Shown one piece after another: positions 16,197-25,025 of a stretch of DNA of 34,897 nt. Where the stretch lies: assembly GCA_018432765.1 (NCBI GenBank), contig JAHDSI010000062.1, forward strand, positions 1 through 34,897. The letters run 5' to 3'. The position numbers and the translations under genes were made by a program. Under the pieces are notes generated by a model. That model did no database searches, was not told where the DNA came from, and was given only the letters and a program-made list of their open reading frames with translations. Source of the stretch: Methanoregulaceae archaeon. Its GTDB lineage: Archaea > Halobacteriota > Methanomicrobia > Methanomicrobiales > Methanospirillaceae. Each line of letters begins with the position of its first letter. Position 1 is the stretch's first letter.

Positions 16197-16775
16197 TCAT
16201 CCGAATAAGATCGCGGACGCATCCTTCAGTCCCGTCTCCCATACCTGTTCAAGGAACGTGGCGTAACTGTAGTCAAGCTGCAGTTCGCCGTCCCGGCTCT
16301 CAACGATGATGCCACCCTCGATCTCCAGCGCTTTTCCCGGGGAATATCCCCGAAATGCCGGATCCTTCGTGAGCAGCTCTTTCAGGACGGGCAGGTCACG
16401 CTCCCTGCAATGCACGATTCCATCGGGTATCTCTTTTGATGCCCTTTCCAGGAGTTCTTTCATTGCAGCACGGTGGAAGTCTGCAGGCAGCCCCGATATC
16501 GATGCAAGTGCTGCCTGGCATACCCTGTCAAGGAGCTCCTTCTGGGTGTTGAGGAGCTGCCTCTTGACCTTCAGGTTGGCTGCCGAGACCTCCTGGTTGT
16601 GAATGTGCGCTATCTGCTTCTCCACTTTACCATCAGCATCCAGCTTGATCTTTTCCGCTCTCTCCTGAGCGGATTTCAGGATCTGCATCGCTTCCTGCTG
16701 GCCTTCCTGCCGTATCAGCTCCGCTTCCCTCTGCCCTTTCGCCCTGATCTCTTCAATGACCACTTCTAGTCCCAT
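16197..16775 (-). CDS. atpE: A-type ATP synthase subunit E (peripheral stalk)
   Basis: A protein of 192 residues. The first half is a long charged helix (RQEGQQEAMQILKSAQERAE and onward) that should pair with subunit H in the peripheral stalk. The second half is the alpha/beta head that contacts subunit B. Its usual length is 185-205 residues. It lies 11 bases after atpK. Confidence 0.94.
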   Translation of the reverse strand: MGLEVVIEEIRAKGQREAELIRQEGQQEAMQILKSAQERAEKIKLDADGKVEKQIAHIHNQEVSAANLKVKRQLLNTQKELLDRVCQAALASISGLPADFHRAAMKELLERASKEIPDGIVHCRERDLPVLKELLTKDPAFRGYSPGKALEIEGGIIVESRDGELQLDYSYATFLEQVWETGLKDASAILFG

Positions 16776-16786
16776 GGTCTGCTCCG

Positions 16787-17029
16787 TCAGAACAGCAGAA
16801 GCAGGGCAACCACAAGACCGAAAATGACGATTGTTTCAGGAATTACGACAAACAGCAGGGCAAGACCGAAAATGTCCTTGTTTTCAGCCGTCGCCCCCAC
16901 TGCTGCAGAACCGATCGACATCTCTGCAATTCCTGTTGCGATTCCCGTAGCTCCAACTGCAATAGCTGCGCCGAGCGCCTTCATTCCGGCCTGCGATGCC
17001 TGTACCATTTCAAGAGTCATATCTGCCAT
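16787..17029 (-). CDS. atpK: A-type ATP synthase subunit K (c-ring proteolipid)
   Basis: A protein of 80 residues with two membrane helices (about 18-46 and 53-79), a single-hairpin proteolipid. The ion-binding carboxylate is Glu65 in VVIPETIVIFG of the second helix. The first helix is Gly/Ala-rich (VGATGIATGIAEMSIG) as needed for tight ring packing. There is one carboxylate per hairpin, so each ring subunit carries one ion. Whether the ion is Na+ or H+ cannot be settled here. The 3-base gap after the atpI stop region shows operon packing. Confidence 0.95.
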   Translation of the reverse strand: MADMTLEMVQASQAGMKALGAAIAVGATGIATGIAEMSIGSAAVGATAENKDIFGLALLFVVIPETIVIFGLVVALLLLF

Positions 17030-17032
17030 TTT

Positions 17033-19003
17033 TTAATCCTCCGAAAATTTTTTGATCATACCAAATGGATCGTATTTCTTTCCTCCACCCTTGTAGAACT
17101 TGGTGAAGAATTCAACATAGTGCAACCTCATGGACTGCAGCCCTCCTCCCAGCATCCCAAGAATTGTATTGAGAATGTGGCCAATAACGAAGACAACAGC
17201 GCCAACGATGATTATAACGACACCGAGTGCCGTCAGATGTTCCAACTGCGGTTCAATAAGCATACCGATAGCGATTAAATTCACCACTCCGGCAATAGCA
17301 ACTGATGATAATCCCACACCCACGATACGGGCGTAGGAGAGTACATGAGAGAGAATCGTGGGAAGCTCCACGATTTCGAGCGCGGAATCCCTCACGATGA
17401 ACAATACCCCAAGAATGAGCATGCCAAGGCCGATAAATGCCGGCATTGTCAGGCCAGCCACTACCGCAGGCCAGCCCGTCAGATCGGGCATGAGCGGCAG
17501 GGCGAACATGGAGAGAATCGCGATGAGGATACCGTACATGACCAGGAGCCACCCCACGTTTGCCAGCACGGCGAGAGTCCGGTGTTTCCCGTGATCCTGC
17601 CGGGCATGGTTCACAATCCCGAATATCCGCCCAAGCGTGATATGAAGAATACCTATCCAGACCGTCATCATCATCAGTTCCGGCACAGCGGGACCATGCC
17701 CGCCTGCGTGACCGATAGACAGGTGTCTGTTCGGGAGCAGGGGTTCGATTCCGGGTATGCCGAATCCCAGGAACTCGCTGAATAAGAACCCGAAGATGAT
17801 GCTTGATATACCCGCATTGCGAAGAATCTTCAGGAGCATCTGTCCTTCATCGCCCGTAATCACCTTCCGCAGGCCCAGGGCGAGAGCCAGGACTAAAAGA
17901 CCATAGGCCACATCCCCGAGGATCAGCCCGAAGAAGATCGGAAATATGATCGAGACCGTCAGGGTAGGATCAATCTCCGTGTATCTCGGACGCGAATAGA
18001 TGTCCATCAAAAATTCGGTCGGTTTTGCAAAGCTGGCATTGTCATATTCGACTGGGATTACATCTTTTTCCATGTCGATCGCCAGCTCGGTCGCAAAGGC
18101 CCGTCCTCCGGTTGCGACGGACATCCCCTCGATAAATGTGTGGACATCTTTCTTTGGAATCCAGCCTTCCGCAAGAAATGCATTCTCTGTTGTCGCAAAA
18201 CGAAGAGGTGCTTCCGCCATCTCGGCTTCGGTGCTCAGCAGCTCGTCACATGCCACCAGGAATCCCTGGTGCTTTTCCTTGAGACTGTCGAGAGCATGGT
18301 TCACTCCCTCTATCTCCTTCTCGACATCTGACAATTTGCCTTTGTAATAGTGGATCCGATCCTGCGCCATCCCCGACTCATCAGGGATTGGGACAGCCTG
18401 GAACTGTGCATCGAGAAGAGCCCTCTCCGCTTCATTCCGATATCCGGCAGAAATCCATAAAATAAGGAGATTGCCACCCTTGGACGATGCGGTCAACACT
18501 TCGTGCGGGATGTCAAGGTCCGGTTTTGCATTGATATAGCCGGTTAACACTGCAAGGTTGTCATACCCGCGCAGCAGATCGAGATCGACGGCTACGTTTG
18601 CAAACGGCGAAAGCGTCTCGATAACCTGCTCGATCTCCTTTGCCTCGGCGTCGAGTCTCGAACGTCTGTTGAGCAGTGATTCCACTTCTCCCTCGACAGA
18701 GGGTAAATCCTGCTCGATCAGGGATTTCAGGCGGGACGATGCGATCCGCTCTTTCGGGCTCACATCATCCGCCTGGACGGCGATCGCATTCGTGACTGCC
18801 CGAAGTTTCAGGAGTTCCCTGGAGGTATCGCTGCCATGGGGCAGTGGCATGCCGATCCTGTATCCTTCGTATCCTTCCTCTTCCTGCTCCACGTAGTCTT
18901 CGATGTGAAAAAGGTTCAAGGAATAAAGTTTTTTTACGACGGCATCAATCTGGTCTTTGGGTGCTACGACAAGCACCTTGCTCATATCCTCAGGCTTGAA
19001 CAT
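17033..19003 (-). CDS. atpI: A-type ATP synthase subunit I (membrane stator)
   Basis: A protein of 656 residues. The N-terminal half (to about 340) is soluble with coiled-coil arms that contact the peripheral stalks. The C-terminal half has about seven to eight membrane helices, and the helix LSYARIVGVGLSS carries the conserved Arg facing the c-ring Glu. The frame is open to 19030, but ATG 19003 has AAGGAG seven bases upstream and gives MFKPEDMSKVLVV, the family-typical start. It overlaps the end of atpH by 14 bases. Confidence 0.95.
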   Translation of the reverse strand: MFKPEDMSKVLVVAPKDQIDAVVKKLYSLNLFHIEDYVEQEEEGYEGYRIGMPLPHGSDTSRELLKLRAVTNAIAVQADDVSPKERIASSRLKSLIEQDLPSVEGEVESLLNRRSRLDAEAKEIEQVIETLSPFANVAVDLDLLRGYDNLAVLTGYINAKPDLDIPHEVLTASSKGGNLLILWISAGYRNEAERALLDAQFQAVPIPDESGMAQDRIHYYKGKLSDVEKEIEGVNHALDSLKEKHQGFLVACDELLSTEAEMAEAPLRFATTENAFLAEGWIPKKDVHTFIEGMSVATGGRAFATELAIDMEKDVIPVEYDNASFAKPTEFLMDIYSRPRYTEIDPTLTVSIIFPIFFGLILGDVAYGLLVLALALGLRKVITGDEGQMLLKILRNAGISSIIFGFLFSEFLGFGIPGIEPLLPNRHLSIGHAGGHGPAVPELMMMTVWIGILHITLGRIFGIVNHARQDHGKHRTLAVLANVGWLLVMYGILIAILSMFALPLMPDLTGWPAVVAGLTMPAFIGLGMLILGVLFIVRDSALEIVELPTILSHVLSYARIVGVGLSSVAIAGVVNLIAIGMLIEPQLEHLTALGVVIIIVGAVVFVIGHILNTILGMLGGGLQSMRLHYVEFFTKFYKGGGKKYDPFGMIKKFSED

Positions 19004-19319
19004 GCAGTTGCTCCTTGAAACGGGAAACAAGCAGTTTTACGGCTTCATCGAGTCTTTTACTGCCTGCATCCTTCAATTCTGCAGCTCGCTGTTCTCCTTT
19101 GCCTGCAATTTCAGCATGCTTTGATTCAGCCTGCTGCCGTGCATCTGCAAGCCTTTTTTTCGTGTAGTCCTCGGCGGTACTGGTCGCTTTCATGATCAGG
19201 TTATCGGCTTCCAACTCGGCATCCGCAATGGTGCGTTTTTTGTCGGCCATAGCCGTGTTGATCATGGAGCGGTACTCGTCTTCAGTTGCTTTGATGTTCT
19301 TTAAGACATCCGTCTTCAT
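18990..19319 (-). CDS. atpH: A-type ATP synthase subunit H (peripheral stalk)
   Basis: A protein of 109 residues, almost wholly a charged helix (residues 5-95, rich in Ala, Glu, Lys), which forms the peripheral-stalk coiled coil with subunit E. It is the first gene of the operon, with a strong SD (GAGGAGGG) before ATG 19319. The overlap with atpI suggests coupled translation. Confidence 0.9.
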   Translation of the reverse strand: MKTDVLKNIKATEDEYRSMINTAMADKKRTIADAELEADNLIMKATSTAEDYTKKRLADARQQAESKHAEIAGKGEQRAAELKDAGSKRLDEAVKLLVSRFKEQLHVQA

Positions 19320-19361
19320 CCAACCCTCCTCTCACGGCATTCAAATATTTGACGGGAATTG

Positions 19362-19371
19362 TTCTTATATC
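19362..19371 (-). promoter_or_regulatory. Candidate promoter of the atp-pgk operon
   Basis: AGATATAAGA on the minus strand is centred about 47 bases upstream of ATG 19319 and predicts a leader near 20 bases that contains the GAGGAGGG SD. A second AT-rich box (GATTTAAAG) lies further upstream near 19450 and could be an alternative start. Confidence 0.45.
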
Positions 19372-19518
19372 TGTTGTTATTGATTTGGAGGCAAAACAAC
19401 CCCTGGTACGTGCTTTTCGCCTCTGGACCCGGTATCGATGAGGATTTCCCTTTAAATCCGGAATAATTGAGATACTATCACAGCCGGGAGACGGGGGTGA
19501 TGGAATACCCGTAATTTT

Positions 19519-20010
19519 TCAGGGAAAAGCAATAATATCGCCTGGAAAAACGGTTTCGACGGTTATATCTGGTAAAAGACCCGCCATCTCCACTCCCCCG
19601 GGTATCCCGGTGAGAACGATTCCCCCCAGTTCCTCGGATGAACAGAGGAGGTGCTGCTCGGGATGTGTCCCTCTCACAATCGTGCAGTCAAGGCGGATCT
19701 CTTTGCCGGCAGACACGACATATCTCAATCGTCTCGATCCGGGATGGTCACGCGGGAGAACGACAAGCGGCATGTGGTGCGACCTGACAATCTCCATGAG
19801 CATACCCGCTGCCCGGGTGGACCCGCCTTCCGGGGCCGAGACCGCGATGATGTCGTCCTCTTCAATTGTCTGGCAGTATTCCGAATCCGCGGTCAGTATA
19901 CTGAGAGGGAATCTCTTTCCAGCTTTTCCAGCGAGGAGGAACGACCGATCTCCCTTTATAATCAATATCCTGTCTCCTTTCAGCTCTACGACCCGCTTAT
20001 TCACACTCAT
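19519..20010 (-). CDS. Unidentified soluble protein, probably conserved
   Basis: A protein of 163 residues that I cannot place in a family. It is predicted mostly beta: ELKGDRILIIKGDRSFLLAG at the start, IIAVSAPEGGSTRAAGMLM with an SAPEGGSTR loop, then LVVLPRDHPGSRRLRYVVSA, LDCTIVRGTHPEQHLL and IVLTGIPGGVEMAGLLPD. The regular spacing of Gly-Pro turns and the lack of membrane helices suggest a compact cytosolic fold. It follows the secretion F gene by 63 bases on the same strand and precedes the ATP synthase operon by 200 bases. A role with either neighbour is unproven. Confidence 0.65.
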   Translation of the reverse strand: MSVNKRVVELKGDRILIIKGDRSFLLAGKAGKRFPLSILTADSEYCQTIEEDDIIAVSAPEGGSTRAAGMLMEIVRSHHMPLVVLPRDHPGSRRLRYVVSAGKEIRLDCTIVRGTHPEQHLLCSSEELGGIVLTGIPGGVEMAGLLPDITVETVFPGDIIAFP

Positions 20011-20073
20011 GGTATTACACTCTGCGGTTCCGGTTATATGTTACATGCGATAGCTAGCCGGGATAATGCCTGC

Positions 20074-22005
20074 TCAAACGAAGAGGTTGAACACGAACAG
20101 TGTGATGACGAGCATGATGCAGGCATGTTTTATCCCGGCACGGACGGATCCTTCTCCCATCTGTCCGGCGATCAATCCGGAAAATACCGCCTGTGCCACC
20201 ACCCCGTGGTACATCAGCCGCTCTGTTGCATAGAGGGAGACTGCTGAAAATCCCGACAATGCCGTTCCCGTAGGAATCCCCTCGGTATTGATCTCGGAGA
20301 GAATGGGCATGAACTGGTTGGTGATCACCCCGACGACGAAGAGGAAGACGAAGAATGCAAGATAGATGATGGCGGTGTAGATGAACATGTCAGACAGCCT
20401 CTCCCTCTTGAGGATATCGGACATCTTGGCATCGCTCGCAGAAATGGACAGTACATCGCCGATAGATCCGCTCATCTGGCTTGCCTTCGTGATCAGCGTG
20501 ACCGTGCGGGCGATGAGCGGTGTCCTCACCCTGTTCTCGAACCGCATCAGGGCATCCGAAAAACTGCCTCCCCAGTCGATATCCCTCTTGATGCGCCGGA
20601 TCTCGTACGAGAGGAGCCCGAGGTTCGTATTCACCATGATCCCTATGGCCTGCGCGATCGTGAGCCCGACCTGGTTTATTCCGGCCATCCGCTCGAGGAA
20701 ATCCGGGATGAGGGATTCCATGCCCAGGATGTTCCTTCTCCAGAGCTCGTAGAAGACCGCGTAGGGCACAAGGACGATCAGGAGAGCGATCATGATGTGA
20801 TCGTCGACCACGTCGATGTAGATCTCGGTATTCGTGTAGCTTGGGACCTGCAAGAAGAGTGCGATCAAATACAGGACAGCAAGCGGGATGGTGAAATAGA
20901 GTGTGAGGGAGTAGTTGCGGATAAACGCCCTGATCGGGTGCCGCAGGAATTCCCTGAGATTTCTGAACCTGTCATACTGCACGAGTTTTGCAAAAAATTT
21001 CTCCTCCCCAGGTTTTTTTACTATCCTGACGTCGCTGTATTCATGCAACCATCGTGCACGGACATAGCGCTCGACGGTCTCGGTCTTTATCGAGATGATA
21101 TCGATGAGGATGATAAAGATGGCAGATCCGATGGGGATTAATGCATACACAACGGCGGAGAGTTGGAGCAGGGCGACTCCGCCCATCATGCCCATCACCA
21201 CCATGATGATTATGAGAAAGAGTGGACCTGCAACGAAGAGCGTCACGTAGGACTCTGCAACGAGGGATAGGAAGCTTAAATACTGCTTCTGCTCGAACCG
21301 GGCCTCATCCTGGTACAGCTTGACCCTCCCTGCCAGAAACGTGGTAAGGTCGCCGCCACTCTCGATGACCGATATCATGTCCTCCAGGAACTCTTTTAGT
21401 TTCTCGGAAGGAGTCGTTGTCATGAGATGCCTGATGGCTGTAACGACATCGTACCCGAAGAAGTCGCAGTCCCTCACGACCTGCCGGAACTCCAGGGCGA
21501 TCTCGCCATAGACTTTTGCATTGTCTGACAGTGACCGGAATATCGGCATGAGCTGGGCACCGCCCTTCCGCATGGCATACATGTACGCGACCGCGTTATG
21601 CAGGGTGAGGTTTATCTTGGTACGCCGGTTGCCCTTCTGGAGAGAGGGAAATTTCAGGATTAAATAAAAAACAACAACCGATCCGAGGAGGAATGCCACC
21701 AGGCCAACAGCGATCTGGAACCCGAGCATGTGCCGGGTTACCATGCCGGGTTCAGGTACTGGCACGTTGAATATATTGTACAATCCGGTGTATCCTTGCG
21801 TTGACGGACCGTATATGATGAACCCTGAGATCCAGAAAGAGAAGAGGGCCAGGAGAAGCCCGGCGATTATCGAGATCTTTATCGCCGTCTCCAGGTAATG
21901 TGCAAGCGTCATTCCCATGCGGGACGAGATGAGATCAGAATAGACCTGCTGGTGACGCAGGGGATCACGCCGAATATAGTTCCGGATCAGGGTATTGAAT
22001 CTCAT
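20074..22005 (-). CDS. Type II secretion/archaellum-like membrane platform protein (GspF/FlaJ/TadC family)
   Basis: A protein of 643 residues with two T2SSF domains. Hydrophobic helices occur near residues 45-65 and 105-130, around 260-310, around 375-430 and in the C-terminal 130 residues. Helical cytoplasmic segments with the F-domain pattern (YMYAMRKGGAQLMPIFRSLS; ERMAGINQVGLTIAQAIGIM) lie between them. It is the inner-membrane partner of the secretion ATPase encoded just upstream, with overlap ATGA at 22005-22002. Together they would assemble a pilus or secretion fibre. No pilin or prepilin peptidase gene is in the window. Confidence 0.88.
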   Translation of the reverse strand: MRFNTLIRNYIRRDPLRHQQVYSDLISSRMGMTLAHYLETAIKISIIAGLLLALFSFWISGFIIYGPSTQGYTGLYNIFNVPVPEPGMVTRHMLGFQIAVGLVAFLLGSVVVFYLILKFPSLQKGNRRTKINLTLHNAVAYMYAMRKGGAQLMPIFRSLSDNAKVYGEIALEFRQVVRDCDFFGYDVVTAIRHLMTTTPSEKLKEFLEDMISVIESGGDLTTFLAGRVKLYQDEARFEQKQYLSFLSLVAESYVTLFVAGPLFLIIIMVVMGMMGGVALLQLSAVVYALIPIGSAIFIILIDIISIKTETVERYVRARWLHEYSDVRIVKKPGEEKFFAKLVQYDRFRNLREFLRHPIRAFIRNYSLTLYFTIPLAVLYLIALFLQVPSYTNTEIYIDVVDDHIMIALLIVLVPYAVFYELWRRNILGMESLIPDFLERMAGINQVGLTIAQAIGIMVNTNLGLLSYEIRRIKRDIDWGGSFSDALMRFENRVRTPLIARTVTLITKASQMSGSIGDVLSISASDAKMSDILKRERLSDMFIYTAIIYLAFFVFLFVVGVITNQFMPILSEINTEGIPTGTALSGFSAVSLYATERLMYHGVVAQAVFSGLIAGQMGEGSVRAGIKHACIMLVITLFVFNLFV

Positions 22006-23753
22006 TTCAGGAGTGGGGTGAGATCATCGATTGCTGCGATGACACGGGCGGGATCGATACTGTATGTCTGGAATATCTTTGAGACCGAGATGTAGTCGAT
22101 GATCTTCTGTCGCTGCATCGCTTCAAGGATCCTCCTCCTCACGGAGATCTCGTTCTCGAGGTCATCCTTGCTCCATCCCCGCCGGGCTGCGATGTCAGCA
22201 TAGACCTGTGACCTGCCATGATAGGTGAACCTGTCCTTCACGGGGTCGTAATCAAAGACCGTGTTTACCCGCAGGTTTCCGGTCGATGGATCGATCCCAG
22301 CAATCTCGACTATCTCAAGAGATCTCCGCACCCGTTCGGTTCCAAGGTAGACCAGTGCCTGGACACTCACGACGTTTAACGCGGTGATCATGTTTCTCGG
22401 GACATTCAACGGTTCACTCTCGAGCCGGTGAATTGCTGCATCGATGCTTCCCGCATGCATCGTCGAGAATGTCGTGTGCCCCGTGTTCATCGCCTGGAAG
22501 AGTGTCTGCGCTTCAGCACCCCTCACCTCTCCGACGAGGATGTATTCGGGCCGCTGTCTCATGGCCGCCTTCAGGAGGTCGAACATGTTGATCACGCTTG
22601 CCCCTTCCGCGATCAGCTCGCGGGTCACGCTGGCGATCCAGTTCTCATGGTAGAGGGTAATCTCCCTGGTATCCTCGATGCTGACCACTTTTGCCATGGG
22701 GGGGATAAAGAGGGAGACGGCGTTTAAGGAAGTGGTCTTTCCGGATGCGGTTCCCCCGATGAAGAGAAGGCTCTTGTTGTTCTCGATCGCCATCCAGAAG
22801 TAAACCAGCTGCTCGGCATTGAAGGTGTGGTACTCGATCAGTTCTATCGGCGAGAACGGGTCCTCGCGGAACTTCCTGATGGTGAACGATGTCCCCCGTG
22901 TGGTGACCTCGGTCCCGAGTGTCAGCTGCAGCCTTGAGCCGTCAGGGAGTGTTGCATCGAGAATCGGGTTTCCCGTGGATATGTGCTTTCCAGAGCGCTG
23001 TGCCAGTGAAATTGCAAGTGAATTGAGAACATCCTCCTCGAAGAGGATATTCGTCTTCACGTTCCGGTATCTCCGGTGATAGAGAAAGACCGGGATCATG
23101 ATCCCGTCACATGAGATATCCTCGAGGAAGTGATCCTTCATGAGTGGATCCAGCCTGCCCCAGCCGAGGAAGTTCCTGATGAGGTAGTACTGGAGCTTGA
23201 AATAACTCTCCTCCTCGAGCTTAACTCCGTATTCGGCCAGAAGCTCCTGCATCTTCTCTATCAGGAGACGCTGCCGGTCCTTTCCCATCTCTTCATCCGT
23301 GAGGATCAGGGCCGAACGCAGATCTTCATGGATACGCTCCAGCAGCTCGTACTCAAACTCTGAAAGTTTCGGCTCGAAGAGGAGGTACTCATCCTGGTTG
23401 GTCTGGAGATTGTGTGCGACGATGACCAGGGTCCGCCCGGGTTCAACCCAGTACTCCTCTATCTCCCTGTAGCCTTCGGGCAATTCGCCGCCGACGAGTG
23501 GTCCGTGTTCCTCGTAGTTGTATTCAATAATAGCGTGGACGGCCTTTTTCTTCCCGAAGAGGTGTGGTACTGAGAATCCTGGCTTTTTGACAGAAACCAC
23601 CTCTTTTATCTCTTCCTGCTGGATATCGTGGACGGCTTTTTTCCTCCCGAAGAGGTGTGGGAGTGAAAACCCCGGCTTTGTTACGGAGAACTCCTCTTTT
23701 ATCTCTTCCTGCTGGATATCCTGCACAATTTCGTCTATTTCCGAAGACAGCAT
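22002..23753 (-). CDS. Type II secretion/archaellum-like assembly ATPase (GspE/FlaI/TadA family)
   Basis: A protein of 583 residues that powers pilus or archaellum-type fibre assembly. The Walker A motif is GGTASGKT (about 333-340). The Asp box (SIEDTREITLYHENW), Walker B (YILVGEVRGAEAQ) and His box (MNTGHTTFSTMHA) are all intact. The N-terminal domain before residue 180 contains an unusual tandem repeat of 31 residues (10-40 and 41-71). The start is ATG 23753 with GGGAGGTACC upstream. It is coupled to the F-type membrane protein. It differs from archaellum FlaI operons in lacking flagellin and FlaF/G genes nearby. Confidence 0.92.
   Translation of the reverse strand: MLSSEIDEIVQDIQQEEIKEEFSVTKPGFSLPHLFGRKKAVHDIQQEEIKEVVSVKKPGFSVPHLFGKKKAVHAIIEYNYEEHGPLVGGELPEGYREIEEYWVEPGRTLVIVAHNLQTNQDEYLLFEPKLSEFEYELLERIHEDLRSALILTDEEMGKDRQRLLIEKMQELLAEYGVKLEEESYFKLQYYLIRNFLGWGRLDPLMKDHFLEDISCDGIMIPVFLYHRRYRNVKTNILFEEDVLNSLAISLAQRSGKHISTGNPILDATLPDGSRLQLTLGTEVTTRGTSFTIRKFREDPFSPIELIEYHTFNAEQLVYFWMAIENNKSLLFIGGTASGKTTSLNAVSLFIPPMAKVVSIEDTREITLYHENWIASVTRELIAEGASVINMFDLLKAAMRQRPEYILVGEVRGAEAQTLFQAMNTGHTTFSTMHAGSIDAAIHRLESEPLNVPRNMITALNVVSVQALVYLGTERVRRSLEIVEIAGIDPSTGNLRVNTVFDYDPVKDRFTYHGRSQVYADIAARRGWSKDDLENEISVRRRILEAMQRQKIIDYISVSKIFQTYSIDPARVIAAIDDLTPLLK
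23541..23726 (-). repeat. 93-base tandem duplication inside the secretion ATPase gene
   Basis: Two in-frame copies, 23634-23726 and 23541-23633, encode 31-residue units that both contain DIQQEEIKE, KPGFS, PHLFG and KKA. They differ at a few positions (EEFSVT against EVVSVK; GRKK against GKKK), so the duplication is not brand new. It lies before the conserved ATPase domains. Confidence 0.85.
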
Positions 23754-24200
23754 GAGAAACAGGTACCTCCCGGCGTTGCTGCCATAAATCCCTGAATGGG
23801 TTTATATTTGGGAGGAATGGTATAAAGGTATATCCCGGGCATGTCAGCGTTCGCCCCGGGAAAATCCCGGTCAGATACGTGATTTTTGGAACAAGGTCCT
23901 TTGCTATCTGTTGCGGATACAATTGATGAACCGGGAACGGGTTGTATCCTGCTGCAAGGCATCATGCATGCAATGCCGGATCGGCAGCCCAATGGTGGCC
24001 TTTACCAGTGCGAGACAATGGTTTTTGGAATAAACAGTCGTTTTGCGAGCGTTGACCGGAGTGATTGAAGACCGGTACGCAGGTATCGACCCGGATTCTT
24101 CGTTCCCGAAAAACAGGGGAGGTCGAAAATTTGGCCCGGCCGCCATAAAATGAGGGAAAAATAGAAGTGCTTTCGGCAGTTACCAGTAATCAGGCAGATC
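23754..24200. other. Intergenic region of 447 bases between divergent operons
   Basis: It holds the secretion-operon promoter (23801-23810) on the left and a possible plus-strand TATA box (CATAAAATGA near 24145-24154) on the right. An 8-bp perfect inverted repeat, GGATACAA (23915-23922) and TTGTATCC (23942-23949), lies between them. A 60-residue open frame at 23886-24068 is present but has no SD and no recognisable sequence, so I do not call it. Nothing else is visible. Confidence 0.5.
23801..23810 (-). promoter_or_regulatory. TATA box of the secretion E/F operon
   Basis: AAATATAAAC on the minus strand is centred about 52 bases upstream of ATG 23753, predicting a leader near 25 bases that includes the GGGAGG SD. 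Confidence 0.45.
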
Positions 24201-25025
24201 ATGCAGGAGCCGGACATTCCCCCGATGCCCACCGGAATCACCTCGCTGGACCCGGTACTGGAAGGTGGGATGCCCCCCGGCTCCGTCGTCCTTCTTCTCG
24301 GGGAGACCGGATCCGGGAACAGGGAGTTTGTATACAGTTCCATCCTCTCGCTCGCAGCATCGAAGATAGAGAAGAGGGAGGACGTCGCCGTTCTTCCCGA
24401 AGATATCTGCTATATCTCGTTTACCAAGACCCGTGAAGATATCCTGGGGGAATTATCCCTCTCATTTCATCCAGACCTCGTGTCCTCAGCATCGCAGATA
24501 CAGTTCGAAGACCTCTCCCAGCTCTATTTTGATGCAAGCGTGGTCCCCGTTGAATGGTACTCGGGTGCCGATTTCCTCACCCGTATACAGAAGAAGACAC
24601 CGACCACGAACATCATGGTGCAGCTGGCCTCGACCATGGAGAAGCTGGCGCCCCACAGCCTCATCGTTCTCGATTCCCTGACAGATCTCGCCACGCAATA
24701 CTCAAAGACAGAGCAGTGGAACGACTTTTCAGCCTTTCTGAAGGGTCTCCAGAGAATAACAAAAAAATGGAACACGACGATATACCTCCCTCTTACAGGC
24801 GGCATTCTCGACAGGGGCAGGGAGACCGAGATTGCGGATGCGGTTGACGCGGTCCTGCTCTTCCGCTGGGAGGAGACGCCCGGTGCGAGGAGACAGAGGG
24901 TTATGCATTTCGAGAAGTTCAGGGGTCTCATGCCGCATCTGGAAGAACGCGACCTTGTCAAGTTTGCCGTGCGGATCACGTCCAGCGGCGGATTCGAAGT
25001 GAGCAATATCAGGGTGGTCATATGA
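24201..25025 (+). CDS. KaiC-like RecA-family protein with degenerate nucleotide site
   Basis: A protein of 274 residues with the KaiC/RadA core: PTGITSLDPVLEGGMPPGS precedes the P-loop position, and SLIVLDSLTDLA is the Walker B strand. The Walker A motif reads GETGSGNR (34-41), with Asn where the phosphate-binding Lys should be and Arg for Ser/Thr. The KaiC catalytic Glu pair is replaced as well (YISFTKTRED, near 71-80). It is therefore probably a regulatory, non-hydrolysing partner. It overlaps the next gene (ATGA at 25022-25025), which encodes an intact homologue, so the two probably form a mixed complex. Confidence 0.8.
   Translation: MQEPDIPPMPTGITSLDPVLEGGMPPGSVVLLLGETGSGNREFVYSSILSLAASKIEKREDVAVLPEDICYISFTKTREDILGELSLSFHPDLVSSASQIQFEDLSQLYFDASVVPVEWYSGADFLTRIQKKTPTTNIMVQLASTMEKLAPHSLIVLDSLTDLATQYSKTEQWNDFSAFLKGLQRITKKWNTTIYLPLTGGILDRGRETEIADAVDAVLLFRWEETPGARRQRVMHFEKFRGLMPHLEERDLVKFAVRITSSGGFEVSNIRVVI

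Noticed and set aside
23886-24068. 60-residue open frame in the intergenic gap
   Set aside because: No SD, no recognisable family and no neighbour on the same strand that it would join.
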